Source: Lycocorax pyrrhopterus obiensis
Lineage: Eukaryota > Chordata > Aves > Passeriformes > Paradisaeidae
Direction: 5' to 3'
DNA: 64,000 bases
Assembly: GCA_014706295.1 (NCBI GenBank)
Contig: JACSVZ010000008.1
Span: 21,927,659-21,991,658, forward strand
Position 1 is the stretch's first letter; each line of letters begins with the position of its first letter. The translations under genes and the position numbers were made by a program. This document shows, piece after piece, positions 13,313 to 27,200 of this stretch. The notes below the pieces were generated by a model that made no database searches, was not told where the DNA came from, and saw only the letters and a list, made by a program, of their open reading frames with translations.

Positions 13313-16300
13313 ATGGAGGCTGGCTCCGTGGTACGGGCAGTCTTTGATTTCTGTCCCAGCGTCTCTGAAGAGCTGCCTCTCTTCGTGGGAGATGTCATCG
13401 AGGTGTTGGCTGTGGTGGACGAGTTCTGGCTCCTCGGCAAGAAGGAAGGTGTCACAGGTAAGATCTGGAAATGCCTGCACCTGGGTCCATTCAAGTGCCA
13501 GCTAAATGTCCCCTCCGTGAGCACATCTTTCCTTGGTGGGGAAGGACCTGATTTGATTTACTAATTCTTTCAGGGGACTTTGATTGGAACTGAGAGTGCA
13601 GGTTGCCACTGGTCTCCTGCCAGCTTTGTGTCAATTATTCAGACAGCTTGTCTGTTGTTTTTTTGAGAGAGATTAGTGGAGGGTCAGTTCTCAAGGAGAC
13701 AGGAGCTTCACAATACTGGTTGTTACATTCTCTGTGGAGAGACTGCCCATTTCCTGCCTAGTTTATGTGCTGACCTCCTGTGGCAGTGGAAGGAGAGAGA
13801 GGAAACAGATGCACTGAGAGTGGAAATGCATACACTCTGGAAACCAGTCCAAGTGACCTTGTCAGTGGGAGACAGAGCAACAGTGACCATGTGTCCCCCC
13901 AAGCCCTCTGACTCAGCCCCACTTCCTCCTTTCTGCTTCAAAGCATCTTCCTGCACAAATTGTCATCAATATCTAGGTGCCTGAAGAGGTGTACAAGTAT
14001 CTGAAACTTTTAGGGGGGTGTGAGAAACTTCTGAAACAGCAGAATGCTCTTAGTGAAACACTAAGAGTCTCATAGTCTCTGTTTAGGCAGCTCTTTCTCA
14101 TCTTAATCCTGATGTTAAGAAGATGTGTGAGCTCTTGGGGAAATGAAAGCCAGACCACTTCAAAGCATAAGCCTGCCTCTGTCTTCAGCATGAGGGTGGG
14201 ACTGATTTCATCCCTGGCTATAGAGATGGGGCTGCTATTGTAGCAGCAGTCTGGTCTCTCCTAACAGCCACGAGCTGTCTACTGTCTGAAACAAAGGTGG
14301 ACAGGAGCACTTCCCTCCTGTGCTCCACGTAGCTGATAAGTGGCATTGATTGAGCATGTGCCTGATCCTGTTGCTGCTGCTGAAGTCACTGAGCAAGAAT
14401 TACGTGTGCAGTTTTCAACAGAGTTTTGTCTCCCAGCGTAACTGGTGAGGTTGTTCTATAGAAGATGAAGCTGTTAAGGAATAACAAACAGATGTATGTC
14501 ATAGCTCAAAGATAAAGAAACATGCTGAAGTCAAACTGAATGTTTTTTAATGACCTTTAACTCAAAACCCAATTGCATTCCTGCTCTCCCTTGGAACAGC
14601 TGTTGTAGTTTTCTGCCCAGCTTTCTGAGTTAAAGTTGTAGGGAATTGAAAAAGCACTTTAGAATAGAAGCTGTGGAGATGTTGCAGCCTAGTACTCATT
14701 ACTCTGAGGAATAATTACTGTAATTAACTCCATGTACAGTAATTCCTTTCTTACAGCATTATGTTGTTTCCATGTACAGAGCAGGAAACTAAGATAAGGA
14801 AAAAGAGAGCTGGTTAAAACTGAAAAGGAAGCAACTGAGTATAGCAAATGCCAAACTGCCTAAACACAGTGCAAAGTCTGGGTGTCTAGGATATGGTGTT
14901 TCCATGTTTTATTAGAAAATATTGGGTCATCCAGAGGCAATACTGGATGTGGTACTAGCCCATACTTCATCATATCCCCTTGCCTCAAATTATATAGGGA
15001 AGACATTTCTAGTGGCTGTTGCACGTCCTATGCTCCCAGGACTGAGTATAGTATCTGACTGGTATCGTGTGGTGGCCAACAAGTGTGCTATGGTGAAACA
15101 GGTACACAGAGTGACAAAGCGGGGAAGGTCCCTGGAGTCCCAGCAGTGCTGAAGCTGTGACAGGGCCTGTAACTCACAGGTGTGGCCATCCCGAGTGTGG
15201 CAGCCTGAATTCTGTGCTGAGACTGCACAGGGGCCAAGCCCTATGGAGGACGGAGCACCGGGTGGCTATGCCCAGTCAGAAGACACTGGTCTTGTGATCC
15301 AGCACTACTGGGTCTCTTAGTCCTCACCATGGGTCTGAGTTGGGAAGGAAGCGATAAGGGCAGAGAAAACCTAGTATGTCTGTTCCTGGAAGCTCCATGC
15401 TGATGGCACAGTCCCAGTAATGCACACAGCCTGTGGTTGCCTGGAGTGAGCCAAGGGCTCAAAGCTTTTTGTTCTCTGTTAGCTCTTAAGTACTTTAAAC
15501 CCCAGGAATTCCTGACTCCCAAACTCGTTCTTCTTCCACTAGGCTATTGAGGCACCCAGGGTAACTGGGTATTTTCCTTTAGCAAGAGATTAATAGATCC
15601 CAAAATCTGGAAGGAGGGTGGACATGGTGGTGGGTCACAGGAAAGACTCATTGCTGACAACTTGTTCTCCTTTTAGGGCAGTTTCCTAGCAGCTTTGTTG
15701 AACCTGTGGATATTCCCCCTTTGAAGCAGGGAGAAAAACTGTTTGTTTGTACCAATGACTTCACATCTCAAGAGCCAGGGAGCTTGTCATTGCAGAGAGG
15801 TAATCTCCATTCCCTTCCTTTGCTTTGCACCTCAAAAGCCTCACCTGTCCTTCCGGATGGATGAACCTAGTCACAGCATCCTGCCTAGAGTGACAGAAGA
15901 AAGAGGTGAATCTTCTAATACCTCATAACATGGGTCATGTCAAATCCACCATGGTCCTCTGGGCTTCTGCCACTTTGATACCAGTTTCTCATGATCGGTC
16001 ATTACTCATGAAACTCCAAAAATTGGCATCACCTGATCATAGTAAATTTACAACTGCCTTTTAACTGACCTCCAATCCCCAAATCTTAGACTTGCATTTG
16101 GGGGAGAATGAAAGCTTTGATGCACCTGCACAGCTTTGCAGCCAAACTGTGTATCTTAGATGTACAAGAGGCTGCTGATACTTCATGCTTTAACCCCATC
16201 CTGTGCTTGTGTGCATCCCCAGCATGCACTGTGCTCTGATAGAGTGCCAGTCCTCACCCACAGCCAGGAGGGAACATGGGGAGGCAGGAATAAGAGGTGG

Positions 16301-18266
16301 GAAGGAATAATGAGAGCAGTCTTGAACTGGTGTGTCTCATTCTCTGCAGGAGACTTGGTGATCCTGGGGGGGTCCCTGGCCTCCAGCTGGCTCCAGGGCC
16401 GAAGCAGCTGGGGTTCCAAGGGCTTTTTCCCCTCATCATGTGTGAGGGAGCTGTGCCTTTCAGTTCGGAGACGTCAGCTGTCCCAGAGCACTCTCCTGGA
16501 GGTGCCTGCCTACTCACTGGGCCAAGCCCGGGCCCTGATGGACCTGTCTGCTCAGCTGGAGGAGGAACTGGACTTCAGGGAAGGGGATGTGATCAACATT
16601 GTTGGTGTCCCAGAGCCTGGCTGGTTTGAGGGTGAGCTCAGAGGCTGCAGGGGCATCTTCCCAGAGGGTTTTGTGGAACTGCTTACTCCTCTGCGAGCAC
16701 CAGGAACCTCAGTGGATCCAGAGCCCACAGGGACTTGTGACGCCAATGGGACAGTAGACATGCCCCCCAAAGATGACAAGGAGCCAGGGAGTACTTATGG
16801 TGTTGCCCTCTATCAGTTCCAAGCCCTGGAGTCCAAGGAACTGGATTTTGATGTGGGTGACAGGATTCGGATTGTAGGCATTCTGGAGGATGGCTGGCTG
16901 GAGGGCGAGCTGAGAGGAAAACGTGGCATCTTTCCACACAGATTTGTGAGGCTGGAAGCCTCTGAGGCTTGCAGGGAAAAGGTGGATACTGGGGATTTGA
17001 CCATCCATCAAGATCCAGAAAGCGCTTGCTCTGAAACTCTTCCTTTGCCTGGGAAAGATAGCAGGGAAAAGGAGGACGGCTTGGCTGCGTACCCTGAGCC
17101 TGCCACCATTTTGTCTCACAAGGAAGGGGCGTCAGAGGGTCTTCTTGGCACTGACTTGAGACAGCACCAGGCCTCTCCCAGCACAGGACCCCAAGAGCCA
17201 CATCCCAAAGGCACAGTGGGCTTGGTCCCCTCTAACCACACAAAGACAGTCAATGGCATTCTCCCCTCTGCTCAGCTGCCTCCCCCACAGGGCAACAGGC
17301 CTGGCCAAGCAGGTGAGCTGGAGCCTGGGGGGACCATTTCAGCCTCCCCAGGAAACTCGGAAACTCACCCCCTCCCTCAGCATGATGGAGAAAGCCCCAC
17401 TGTGCCCTTGCAGGCTCCCCACTTCCCCCAAAATCCTTGCAGGAGCCAGGCAATTTCGTCTCCTAACAGCTGGGCAGCATCCCAGCCCCAGGAGAGCCAG
17501 AGCAGCACCCAGGACCTAGACAACTGGCTGGACAGTAAACAGGAGAAGTCCAAGCCCTGTTCCAGCTTAGGAACTGCTCAGGTGGGCCTGGACACACGGG
17601 CTGGGAGCTGGAGGGAGTGCTGCCCTCTTGCAGTGCAGGGGGACGGCCGCACGGACCTGGACTCCAAACTGACAGAGCAGCTGGCCCAGTTTGAGAAGAG
17701 TCTGTCAAGTACTGGTGCGGAGCAGGACAAGGTCTCCCGTCACTTCTCTATCTTGGACTACAGCTCTGAGAAGGACATTGTCCGTGGGTCTCCTGAATCC
17801 GTATCCCACTCCAGGCAGGCAGAGAGGAGAAGGGCCCTGAGGCCACCCCCTCCTCGGCCCAGCAGCCTCGCGACAACTGCTGTGCACGTGCAGGGTGGCC
17901 AAGTGCCCAAAGGCAGGTCCCTGTCCTTCTCGGTCAAACCCTCCCGGCCTGCGCCCCGGCCTCCATCCAGCAACCAGCGGAAAAATGTGGTCCCTGCACA
18001 GCTTCAGCCCAGCACCCCAGAGCAGCGGGTGGAGGAGGGACGTGAGGACTTGACACAGGCAGGATCAGCCTCCTCCAGCTCCATCCTGCTGACTAGAATT
18101 GGAGAGGTGGAGCGAGATCTGGAGGCGTACAGCAAGACCCGTGCCGAGCTAAGCCTGATGCTGGAGGAGCAGCAGGATGAGCTGGTGAGAGCAGAGACCA
18201 TGGAAAACCTTGATTTCTGTGACTCCAACATTGAGAGCCTCAGCATGGAGCTGCAGGAGTTGAGAG
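13313..18266 (+). CDS. DNMBP: DNMBP exons 2-4: four N-terminal SH3 domains, Pro-rich region, coiled coil
   Basis: Exons 13313-13457, 15677-15799 and 16350-18266 (the last is 1917 nt). SH3-1 is residues about 1-61, SH3-2 about 66-127, SH3-3 about 146-201 and SH3-4 about 239-292. The last two keep the ALYDY-like start, the conserved Trp ([14 protein letters not shown]) and the GIFP..FV end. A long Ser/Pro-rich, presumably disordered stretch follows. Near its end are PxxP clusters ([16 protein letters not shown], about 17845-17970) that could be SH3 ligands. Residues about 671-729 (18090-18266) have the charged heptad character of a coiled coil and lie just before the DH domain. Exon 4 ends in phase 1 (AGA G|gtgag). 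This is the dynamin-binding half, absent from the proposed shorter forms. Confidence 0.93.
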
Positions 18267-21200
18267 GTGAGTCTGCAGCAGCATGGGATGGGGGATGCTT
18301 CAGGAGCACAGGTGCCTTTGCTGTTTTACAGACACTGTTGAAGGCAGTCTTTTATACCCTACTTTAATTCCCGATTTTGGTCATTTTGTAAGTACTGTTG
18401 GAGTACAAATCATCATGATTTTGCCTTGGAGAATCACAGTGTCTTTGGATATCCCGTTGCCCTGGTCTTCCCGACCCCCTTTTCCTTCCAACTCTCCCAT
18501 CTCCTCTTCCAGCCCCACCGTACATCCAGAGCCTTCATCTCATCCACTCCCAGTATGCCCGTGATGGAAAGCAAAACCACAGCTGCTGCAGTTCCAACCT
18601 CCCTGCCTCATCCCCTCTTATCTGTAGGGGAGCGAGCAGCAACTTCAGGGTGGCTTTGCTGGTGGTCCTGCAGTTGAGATTTGAGTAGTTGTCTGTGCTG
18701 TGACTGCCCTCAACCTATCAGGACACTGGGTTTCCTGTGGTTTCTGCTCTGGTGCTGATACAGACCTGTGGGGATTTATCACTCAGATGAGAAGGGGTGC
18801 ACAGTAGGGGACTGAACCTGGCCTGGGAGTGGGATGGATTAGTGGGCAAAAAGTAAAGCCTGCCCCTGTGCTCCTGCCATCCATGGAGTCCTGGACAAGA
18901 AAACGGCACTGTTCTGTTGGTAACAGCAACAAAGAGCTTTCAATTGTGGCATATCTGTAGCTCAAAATGTGACTTTTGTTCTTGCACCCCAGAAAAAAAT
19001 TACTCAGGAAAGAGGAATTTCCCATTATTATATCAGCACATTTGTTCTCTGAAACCTGAAGATGCCATGTAAAGATCAGTGCTGTTAATTACATTCACTT
19101 TATATTACAGTAGACAAATAGAAAGATGGGACCACATACATCTCCCACGGTCCCTTCCCAGGCTTCTCCCAGGAGCTCTGACACTGCAGTTCTGTTACCA
19201 AAACCCACGACACGCAGGAAATGTGGGCACTGCATGCAGGAGGTGGAGTGAAATGCCAACTCCTGCCTGGGAATTACTCACTCTGACTTCATTGCCTCCA
19301 TACTCCCACTGCTTAATCAGCGCTGGGGAGCCCAGGCACTTTGCTGCACGATCATGTCTGAGGCAGTGCACATGGGAATGAAGGCTGACATGGGTGCACC
19401 AGGAAAACAGAGTGACAAACAACCTCCACATCAGTGGTGCACGAGAGGCATGCTTGCAAGGAGGCCTAGAGGATTTGAAGCTAGGTGAAATAACTTGAAG
19501 GTAGGAAGAGGAAAATCTAGGCTGCATCTCAAGGGAAATTTTCTGATGGGATAGGTCTTGCTGGGAAATGTCTCCTACTGTCCCAGTCCTTCCTGGCAGA
19601 GGGCTGATCCTGTGGAACCTGTGTCCTGTTGGCTTCTGGAAGTGGAAGCTTTAGGCAAGAACTAATGCACTATCCTGAGGCATCCTCAAGTTAGTAAGCT
19701 TTCAGTCATCCTAGGGGATTTTTCTCTAGTTCAAGAGACCTCTCTAGCCCTGTGATAAAGATGTGTCCTATCCAAGCTCTGTCATGTCCCTCCTGCCACA
19801 TCTGAGTGTGGCCAGAAAGCACGTCTTGCTAGCCCAGCTCTAGTGCAGCAGGCCAGAACAGTAACTTGGTGTTGCATCAGCTCAGCGAAATGTGTTTGGG
19901 CCATGCCTGAGGTGTGACCTCTGCCTTACCACTGTTAGGGGAACATGGAGACACACTGGAGGCAGAAAAGCTCTCACTAAGCTTTGACCAGCAACCCAAG
20001 CAGGGCAGGCATAGTCTTGAGGGAATCCAGCCCCTCAGTGTATCTTTTGGGGAGCCAAAGGAAGAGTAGAAAATATGTGGTTTTCTACAGTAAATCTTTA
20101 AAATCATCAGGTTGCTTTTGGTGTGTCTTGTGAGCACACTGGGGTTTCGCTGATCACCAGGCCGGGGCAGGATTAGCGTTTGCCCTCCTGCAGTTGGAGT
20201 AGGAGAGTCTATTGGTTTTATTTTTGTCTTCTACCAGCTGAGAGCATGGGCTCTGCATTCCTAACAAGTGTTGCAAGAACCTGAGACATGGATGACATCC
20301 ACAGACTCTCACGCTCTCTGTCAAGGGCATGTTGTGGTTGTCTCTTGGTTTCTTATAGAAGCTCTGTGTCTGGCATGGAAAATTGGGAATATGTTGTGCC
20401 CTGCAGCGAGAGGCGTTACTGGAGTGCGTATTTCTATAGCCTCCTGGAAACTTATTTTGTTGTTGGCACTGGACTCCATAACCCAGGTAATCCCTTCAAG
20501 CCTGTTCCTGTCAGCGGGTGGACCAGCTGTTCCCCCTGGGGCAGGGAACCAGGCAGCTGTGGCTGCATGGCACTGTGTAGGCACTGCTCTGTCTTGCAGG
20601 GAGCAGCTCCTCTCCCGATCTTCCCGTGACTGTGGGTGAGGGCTGGGAGGGGCATGGGCTCAGCATCAGGGTTGAGCCAGGGGCAGCCTGAAGGCCTCAG
20701 TTTGCCCCAACGAGGTGTGGAGCAGAGCCCAGCCTTTTCTAGACCACGTTGTTGCCTCCACGCCATCAGGGGTGGGAAGGCAGAGGAAGATCTGGTATCC
20801 CAGCTCTGGTTTGTGGCTTCCTGCAGTCTCACACACGCTCTGTTTCCCTTCCCTGAGGACACTGGTCTCGGGGCAGGGCCTCTGCATGCTCCAGTGCCCT
20901 CCTCTTCCCTGCCTCAGAGCTGCCTTCGGAGAGACTTTGGCAAAGCCATGGAGCCGGTTTGGGCGGTGAGAGCCTGCCCAGCCTGGCTCCCCTCCTCGCT
21001 CCGGGCTGGTTACTGATTACTTTGGGCAGCAGGTGGAGGAGGCCGGGGCTGGCAGCGATTGGGCCCGTGCCTTTGCTGGCTGGTTTCAGGAAGCAGCACC
21101 TGCGTTTCACTTGGGACGGGAGTGCTGGAGCAGAGTGGAGAAGTGTCGTCAGCCCGGGGCTGGGCTCAGGGAGCAGAGAGAGAGGGGAGTCGGCCCCTGT

Positions 21201-24200
21201 GCCCCACCCCACAGGACTATGCGCACCTGTCCTTAGAGGAAACACTGCATGGAGGATCCGAGACAACCGCGGCTCCTCAGCTGGGAATATGAGGACTGTT
21301 GTGCTGTACGGAGAGAGGACGTGGCTGGCTGCAACGACAGACCCAGGGCGACAAGGAGGCAGTACCCGGGCAGCCGAGGAGCAGACAGCGGCTGGGACAG
21401 TTCCAGGAGACAGGAGGGCATCTCTGTGGACCAACAGAGCAGGAATGGAGACTGTGGAGGTTTTTGGAAGGGAGAGACGCAGTACATGGACTGCAGGAGA
21501 GCAGACGATGTTTGGGAAGGCAAAAGACAGGATAGAGAGGGCAGAAACTACAGGGTGTATGAGAGGGAGGGTGTTCAAAACAGAAACTGCAGTTCCGAGA
21601 TAAGAGAAGGGCGGAACAGAGAGAACAGAGTACCTGGGCAGTATAGGGAGAGGGGAAGGCAGTATGGAGAGGACAGGGGCCTTGGAGACTGTAGGGAGGG
21701 GGGAAGGTGGTATCAGGACTACAGAGATCCTAGGGACTACAGTGAAGATGAAAGACATTATAGGAAAAAGGAACTGTGGCACAGGGAAGAGAGGGATTCT
21801 GGGGAGTATAGGAAGAGGAGAAAGCAGTATAGAGAGGATGGAGGCAATCTAGTATATAGGGAAGGGGAAAAGGAGTGTAGAGATGATGGAGGCCCTAGGG
21901 CATATAGAGAGCAGGAAAGGCCACGTGTAGGTATCAGGGACCAAGTAGACCAAGCAGATATTGAACAGCACAGAAGACCCAAAAGCCATGTCATGGACCA
22001 CAGCAGTCCAGACAGAGGTTGTGAAGTTCCTGCATTTGCAGTCAGGTCCTCGGGAGATGGTGGCGTGAACCTGGGGTCAGGTACCTGCTACACACAGTTC
22101 AAGACATGCGTCGTTGACTACGACAGCTGTGGGGAGCTGGAAGGAGAAGCCCCAGGGCCTGGGATGCCAGCCAAGAGCAGCAGTGGAGCAGAGCGCTCGA
22201 GGGTACGCACGGGCCGGCCGGACTGGAGCCAGGTCTTCGAGCAGGAGGCTGAGGAAGCAAACAGGGTGGGCTCTGTGCTGCAGCGGAACAGCTTCTACAG
22301 ACGGACGGCTCCCAGTGCCCTGCGGCACTCAGAGTTTGTGCAGACCAGGAAGATAAAGCAAGGTACACAGGGAAATGGTGGGCAGTTCCCTTGGGTGTGC
22401 CTTCACCCTGCCCTTCACCCAGGCACCAGGGCAGCACGGGGACTCTCGTACACGTGGGTGGCCAGCACAGACAGGCTCTCACAGGAAGGCTCCTCCCTGG
22501 GATTTATTGAAATGAGCATCATGGTCGTTACCCCTCTGTAAAGCCTCTGCAAGGGGATTTTGTGGAGGCCCAAGTGAGAGGGAAGCAGAGGTGGCACAGA
22601 CTCAATGCTGTCCTTTCTGTCACTCCTGAGTGTTTCAGGTACACCCTAAAACTTGTGGCCCTGGTTTGTCTGTTCTTTTAGGGCCCTGAGGAAGTTCCTC
22701 ATGAGGGAAAGGGTGAGATGCTGGGTTATTTCCACTGCCTGTTTTACTTTTATAACCCATCTTGAATAGATTCTACGTGTAAGAACCAATTCCTGACCCT
22801 GAGCATGAGTATGGCAGCTGTTCACAGGCAGCGCAAACAGGAAATAGAGGAAACTGTTGTAGCACTCAGACATATGCAGAGAGCAAGTACTCAGAGTTGT
22901 GTAATTCACCAGGGCAGGACACTGAGGCACCTGCGTGTTGGGCGGTGTCACCGATGGGAATCTCCTGCATCGCCAGCCCCTTGCCTGTGCTACATATTGC
23001 GTGTCCTGTGTCCTGGGTCCCCAAGCCATCCCTGGGTCTCCAGTCCTATCAAATAGCACCCTGGAGCTGGAGAGTCACCAAAGTGGAAGGCTTAGGCTGT
23101 CTTGGCATGGGTGAAATCATTGCATTGATGCTGTGGCTGTGTCAGAGTTAGCTGCAGACAGATTTGTGAAGCTTGGCTGGTTGTTGCAAGAATATTGGTA
23201 TGGGGAGGGGAAGTGGCAGCAAGGTGCTGGGGTCTGGGCAGAGGGACAGAAGGAGCCCTTCTCGATGGACAGGCCTCCATGTGTCTGAAAACCTGTTAGT
23301 TCCTGTGCCCTTTCTGCCAGCATCTGTCTCATGTAGCTGTGTGTGTGAACTCTCCATGAAGTGAGATTGAAATGGAGAGGAAAACTGTGCAACAGCCAAA
23401 GCGATGGCAAAGCTGGAGGCAGTGACTACCTTTGCCTTAGCATGAAATCTATCCTCTAGAGATACTTGATTAAGCAGGCTCCAATGGCTGCATTTCTGCA
23501 CTCTCAGGCCACCCTGTTAGGGTGGGACTTTGCTCAGCTGTGTCCCCAGGGCGAGGAAAGGGAGAGGCTTTGCATTGCCAAGATGTTCAAAGGGCAGCAG
23601 GGGAGCCAGGAGGAGGCCAGGAACAGAGTGGGATGGGAAATGGTCCACAAAGCCTTAGGAGGCTGGAGCAGTGCTGGCTTGTCCAGCTTTTGCAAGAGTT
23701 GGACAGACTATGATGCCAAGTGAAAGCCTTCGCTCTTCAGGGCTGAAGGATTTTTCCCCACTGTGGCAGGCTCAGGGGCATGGGAGTAGCTGTGAGAGGT
23801 GCAGGGCAGGATGCCCTCATCATCAGCACCAGTGTCTCACAGCAGGAAAGGAGGGATGAATGCTCCAGGTATTTCAAACACTGTCCATCCTGTGGCCTCT
23901 TTCTGGCTGCAGTTGTCTGTTGCTTTCCTCCTCCTGCCCTGCTGGGGCACAGTGCTGGACCAGCAGCAGCCCTCCTTGGCATGTAATGCTTTGTTGCTGT
24001 AGCTGCCTCAATGCAAGATCCCACCAGCACCTCCCCAAAAGAGCTCCCATTGTGCTTGGCAGCAGACACCCTCCTACACAGCTGGCAGGGAAAAGACAGC
24101 TCTGGTTCCCCCTCAGTGTGTGCTCCAGGCACCTTTTCTAATGCTGTTTACTTCTCTCACAGGTTCCTCCTCCATCCCCTGAGTAACAGAAATTGGGACT

Positions 24201-27200
24201 TGAAAGCCTCAGTAGAGATTGTAGAATCATAGAATGCTTTGGGTTGGAAGAGACCTTACAGATCATCTAGTTCCAGTGCCCCTGCCATGGGCAGGGATGC
24301 CACACACTAGATCAGGTTGCCCAGGGCCCCATCCAGCCTGCCTTGAATACTTCCAAGCCGATAGAGATGATCTTTTCTGTTAGGAGGGTTATCACACTTC
24401 TTACAGATTTCTGTACGCTGTAACCGGGTGACAGCTACTTGGTTAGAGCACCTGTGCTGGGATGAGACTCAGATATGACTGCCTGACACATCAACAGGAG
24501 AACCCACCTGTCATAGCTTTGCTGCTTAGTCACCATCACTCTTAAAGGTTTTTTGCATGTTATGTGTTGCATTTCAGCTCTGAACCCCAACCTTTTTCTC
24601 CTAAATTAGAGCTTTTTAGTTGATGGATATTCTTCCCAGGCAGGTACTGTCATTAAGTAATTTTTCAGTCTTCAGTTCTTTGTAGTGGAGTCTTAAAATA
24701 CCCATGTCAAAAACTCACAGGAAGACCTTTAAGTGTTTATTCTTCCTGATGCTCTCTCATTTTTCAGTTCAGACTCTTTTAAAACAGTGGACTTGAGAGC
24801 TGGGTGAGGCATTCTGGGTGCGTGTCAGCACTAGTTTACCTTGCTATGCTCTTGTGCCCTTGTCCAAAATCCCAGTCGTCCTCTGCAACAGTCAGGGAAC
24901 TCTTGCTGAATTTTGTCTGATCAAGTAAAATAATTACTCCCCAGAATACAATCCTGCATGTGGCTGCATTTCTTGTTCCCATTAATACATTAATGCGTTT
25001 GCCTGCATTAAATCTGCTTGGTTTGAGTAATTCCATCTTATTCAGGATACCCTGGATCACTCAGTGACTCATAAGCCTCATCTTTATTTTGTGATCCTGT
25101 CGAATTGATCTTCAGTTCTCTACATGACAGCAGTGATTTTCCATTTACTTTATTATGTGGGATTAACTAAATCCATTCTCTGGAGAACCTGTTTAGAAAT
25201 GCCTTTTTTTCTGGATAGTCTCCACTGACAGTGGGTTTTCAGGGTGTTTTTGTTTGGGTTTTTTTTGCTTTTTAGAAAGAAAGAAGCAGAAAATTTATTG
25301 TATAATTCTACCTTTTTGCCAGGTTTGCCAAAAACCGTACTCTCGCTGCCTACTTGTGGGATTGTGTCATTGTAGGGTTTCTTTTGTCCTGGATGGAAAT
25401 AAAGGTCTATTATAAAGTAGCATTTTATTTCCTCATTTAAAAGATGAAAATTGAATTCTTCCATCCATGGATTTTTCTTGATGTCTTTCTTTTCTCATTT
25501 TTCTGTGCTTCAGAGTTCCTGGTGTGTCTATTATCTATTATCCACTTTCTATGTTCATTTATATATTTATATTTGCTGTCTTTATTGAAGCACAGATGCA
25601 GGACAGATTTTTTCATCAATACAGTTCTCTTTGTGTTTTTTGGATTGTCTATTTAAAACATCCTTTTAAAGAACTTTCAGCTTTCATTCTTTTTTCCATC
25701 AGTGTTTTTGCTCACACTTCTGTTGATGCCCTGACTCAGCTTTAGCAGCTTAGCTCTTTTACACCATCATATTACTTCACTTTTTTCTGTGTCAAGGATT
25801 GGAGTCATCCTCTGCTGGATTGGGGAGGATGCCATGGGGTTGTCTGGGCAACCAGAGGCCGTTTGGGGCGATGGTTGTGGTCTCACCTGGCAGAGAGACA
25901 TCCTCACCAAGCAGGCTCTGCATTAGACATGTTTGGGACACCAAGCCACTCCCGTAGCCCTGGAGAAGCATCCCTGTTCTGCCCCTGTTCAGCTCACTGG
26001 TGTATTACCAATGTCTGGAGTAAGAGTTTTCACCCTAGCCAGATCCTGCTCCTGGCAGCGAGTTTAGCCTTTCGCTCAGATTAATTATTCCCTGCCCTAG
26101 TTTCATCGCCTCCCCTCTCAGGGTCGGCAGTGGCTCCTCCCCTCCCGGCCTCCACATACTTCAAATATTTGCAGCTGGTTTGTTTTGTCCTGAGTCACTG
26201 CTTGACTGTGCTGAGCCGTGGGCCCGGGGCCGGGCTTGCCTCGCGGCTGGTGCAGCTCCGCCGGAGATTCCTGGGACTGTCCCCGGCGCTGATGGGCCGC
26301 ACGTCCCTCTCCAGGCTGCATTAGCGCCCGCCGGGCTGCGCCGAGCCTGCGGGATGCTGCCAGGTGAGCCCCGAGGAGGAGCAGCTGGGGGGCGATGCAG
26401 ACCTCTGGGTGAGCCCTGCAGCGTGGTGCACACGCATCCCATTGGATCCGGTCTGGTGGGCCACCTCTGCTCCCAGAGCCGGGCAGGGAAAACCTCTAAT
26501 TGCATGTGTGCTCCCACTAGGAGGTTGGGTAATAGCAGCTCAAAGTTTTCGGTAATTGGAAGAAAGTTGATGACAGTGGCATTTCTCAGACGAGCAGGAT
26601 GAGCCGTGTGATTTCGACAGCAAATCACAGCCTCCCCGGGAAGGGCAGAGATGGGAGTGTGCTCCATCTTCACACCTCGTTGCCAGGGCTGGGTTAGGAG
26701 CTGGTGCTGGATCTCTCATGGGTCGGCAGGGGTACTAGCAAAGCTCAAAAGCAGATGCTCCTGGGAGGCTGTCTCAGACCATCAGACCGAGAAGAAACAG
26801 GAGAACAAAATCTGAGTCTCTGAAAATTGTGATTGAGAACATTGTTTATGGAAATGTATTTCTGAATGCCTATTTGGCAACTGTGTCATGGGTAAAGATG
26901 AATTTGTCACTGGATTGGAGTTTGGTGGCTTCATGAGAAATACGAGTCATATTCCTGCAGGCCGACAAAGCCCGTTCAAGCTGTGGTGTATGTCTTAGCA
27001 CCTTCAAAGTTGGTGGGCATGATTAATCAAATTGAAAGGTAACATTTAAATAGAAAATCTGTGAAGTAAAATGGAGATCTGTTTAAAAAATACTTGCTGG
27101 ATGACCAAAACCCACAGCTGTGAAATTGGTAGGTTTAGTTAACTGCTGAATAAGCCTCATTTAGGGAAGGCTGCTATTAGACATACAAGAATGTGTGACA

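Noticed and set aside
20829..21782. 317-codon open frame on the minus strand opposite the alternative DNMBP exon
   Set aside because: It is the shadow of purine-rich coding repeats. It has no splice or start context tying it to a gene, and its hydrophobic Ser/Pro/Leu/Val text follows from the opposite strand.
16350..22362. Treating the 21.2-22.4 kb exon as a cassette between DNMBP exons 4 and 5
   Set aside because: Exon 4 ends with one base of a codon. Both usable acceptors before 21249 give phases that cannot continue that codon, and an in-frame TAG lies at 21234, so inclusion after exon 4 would break the frame.
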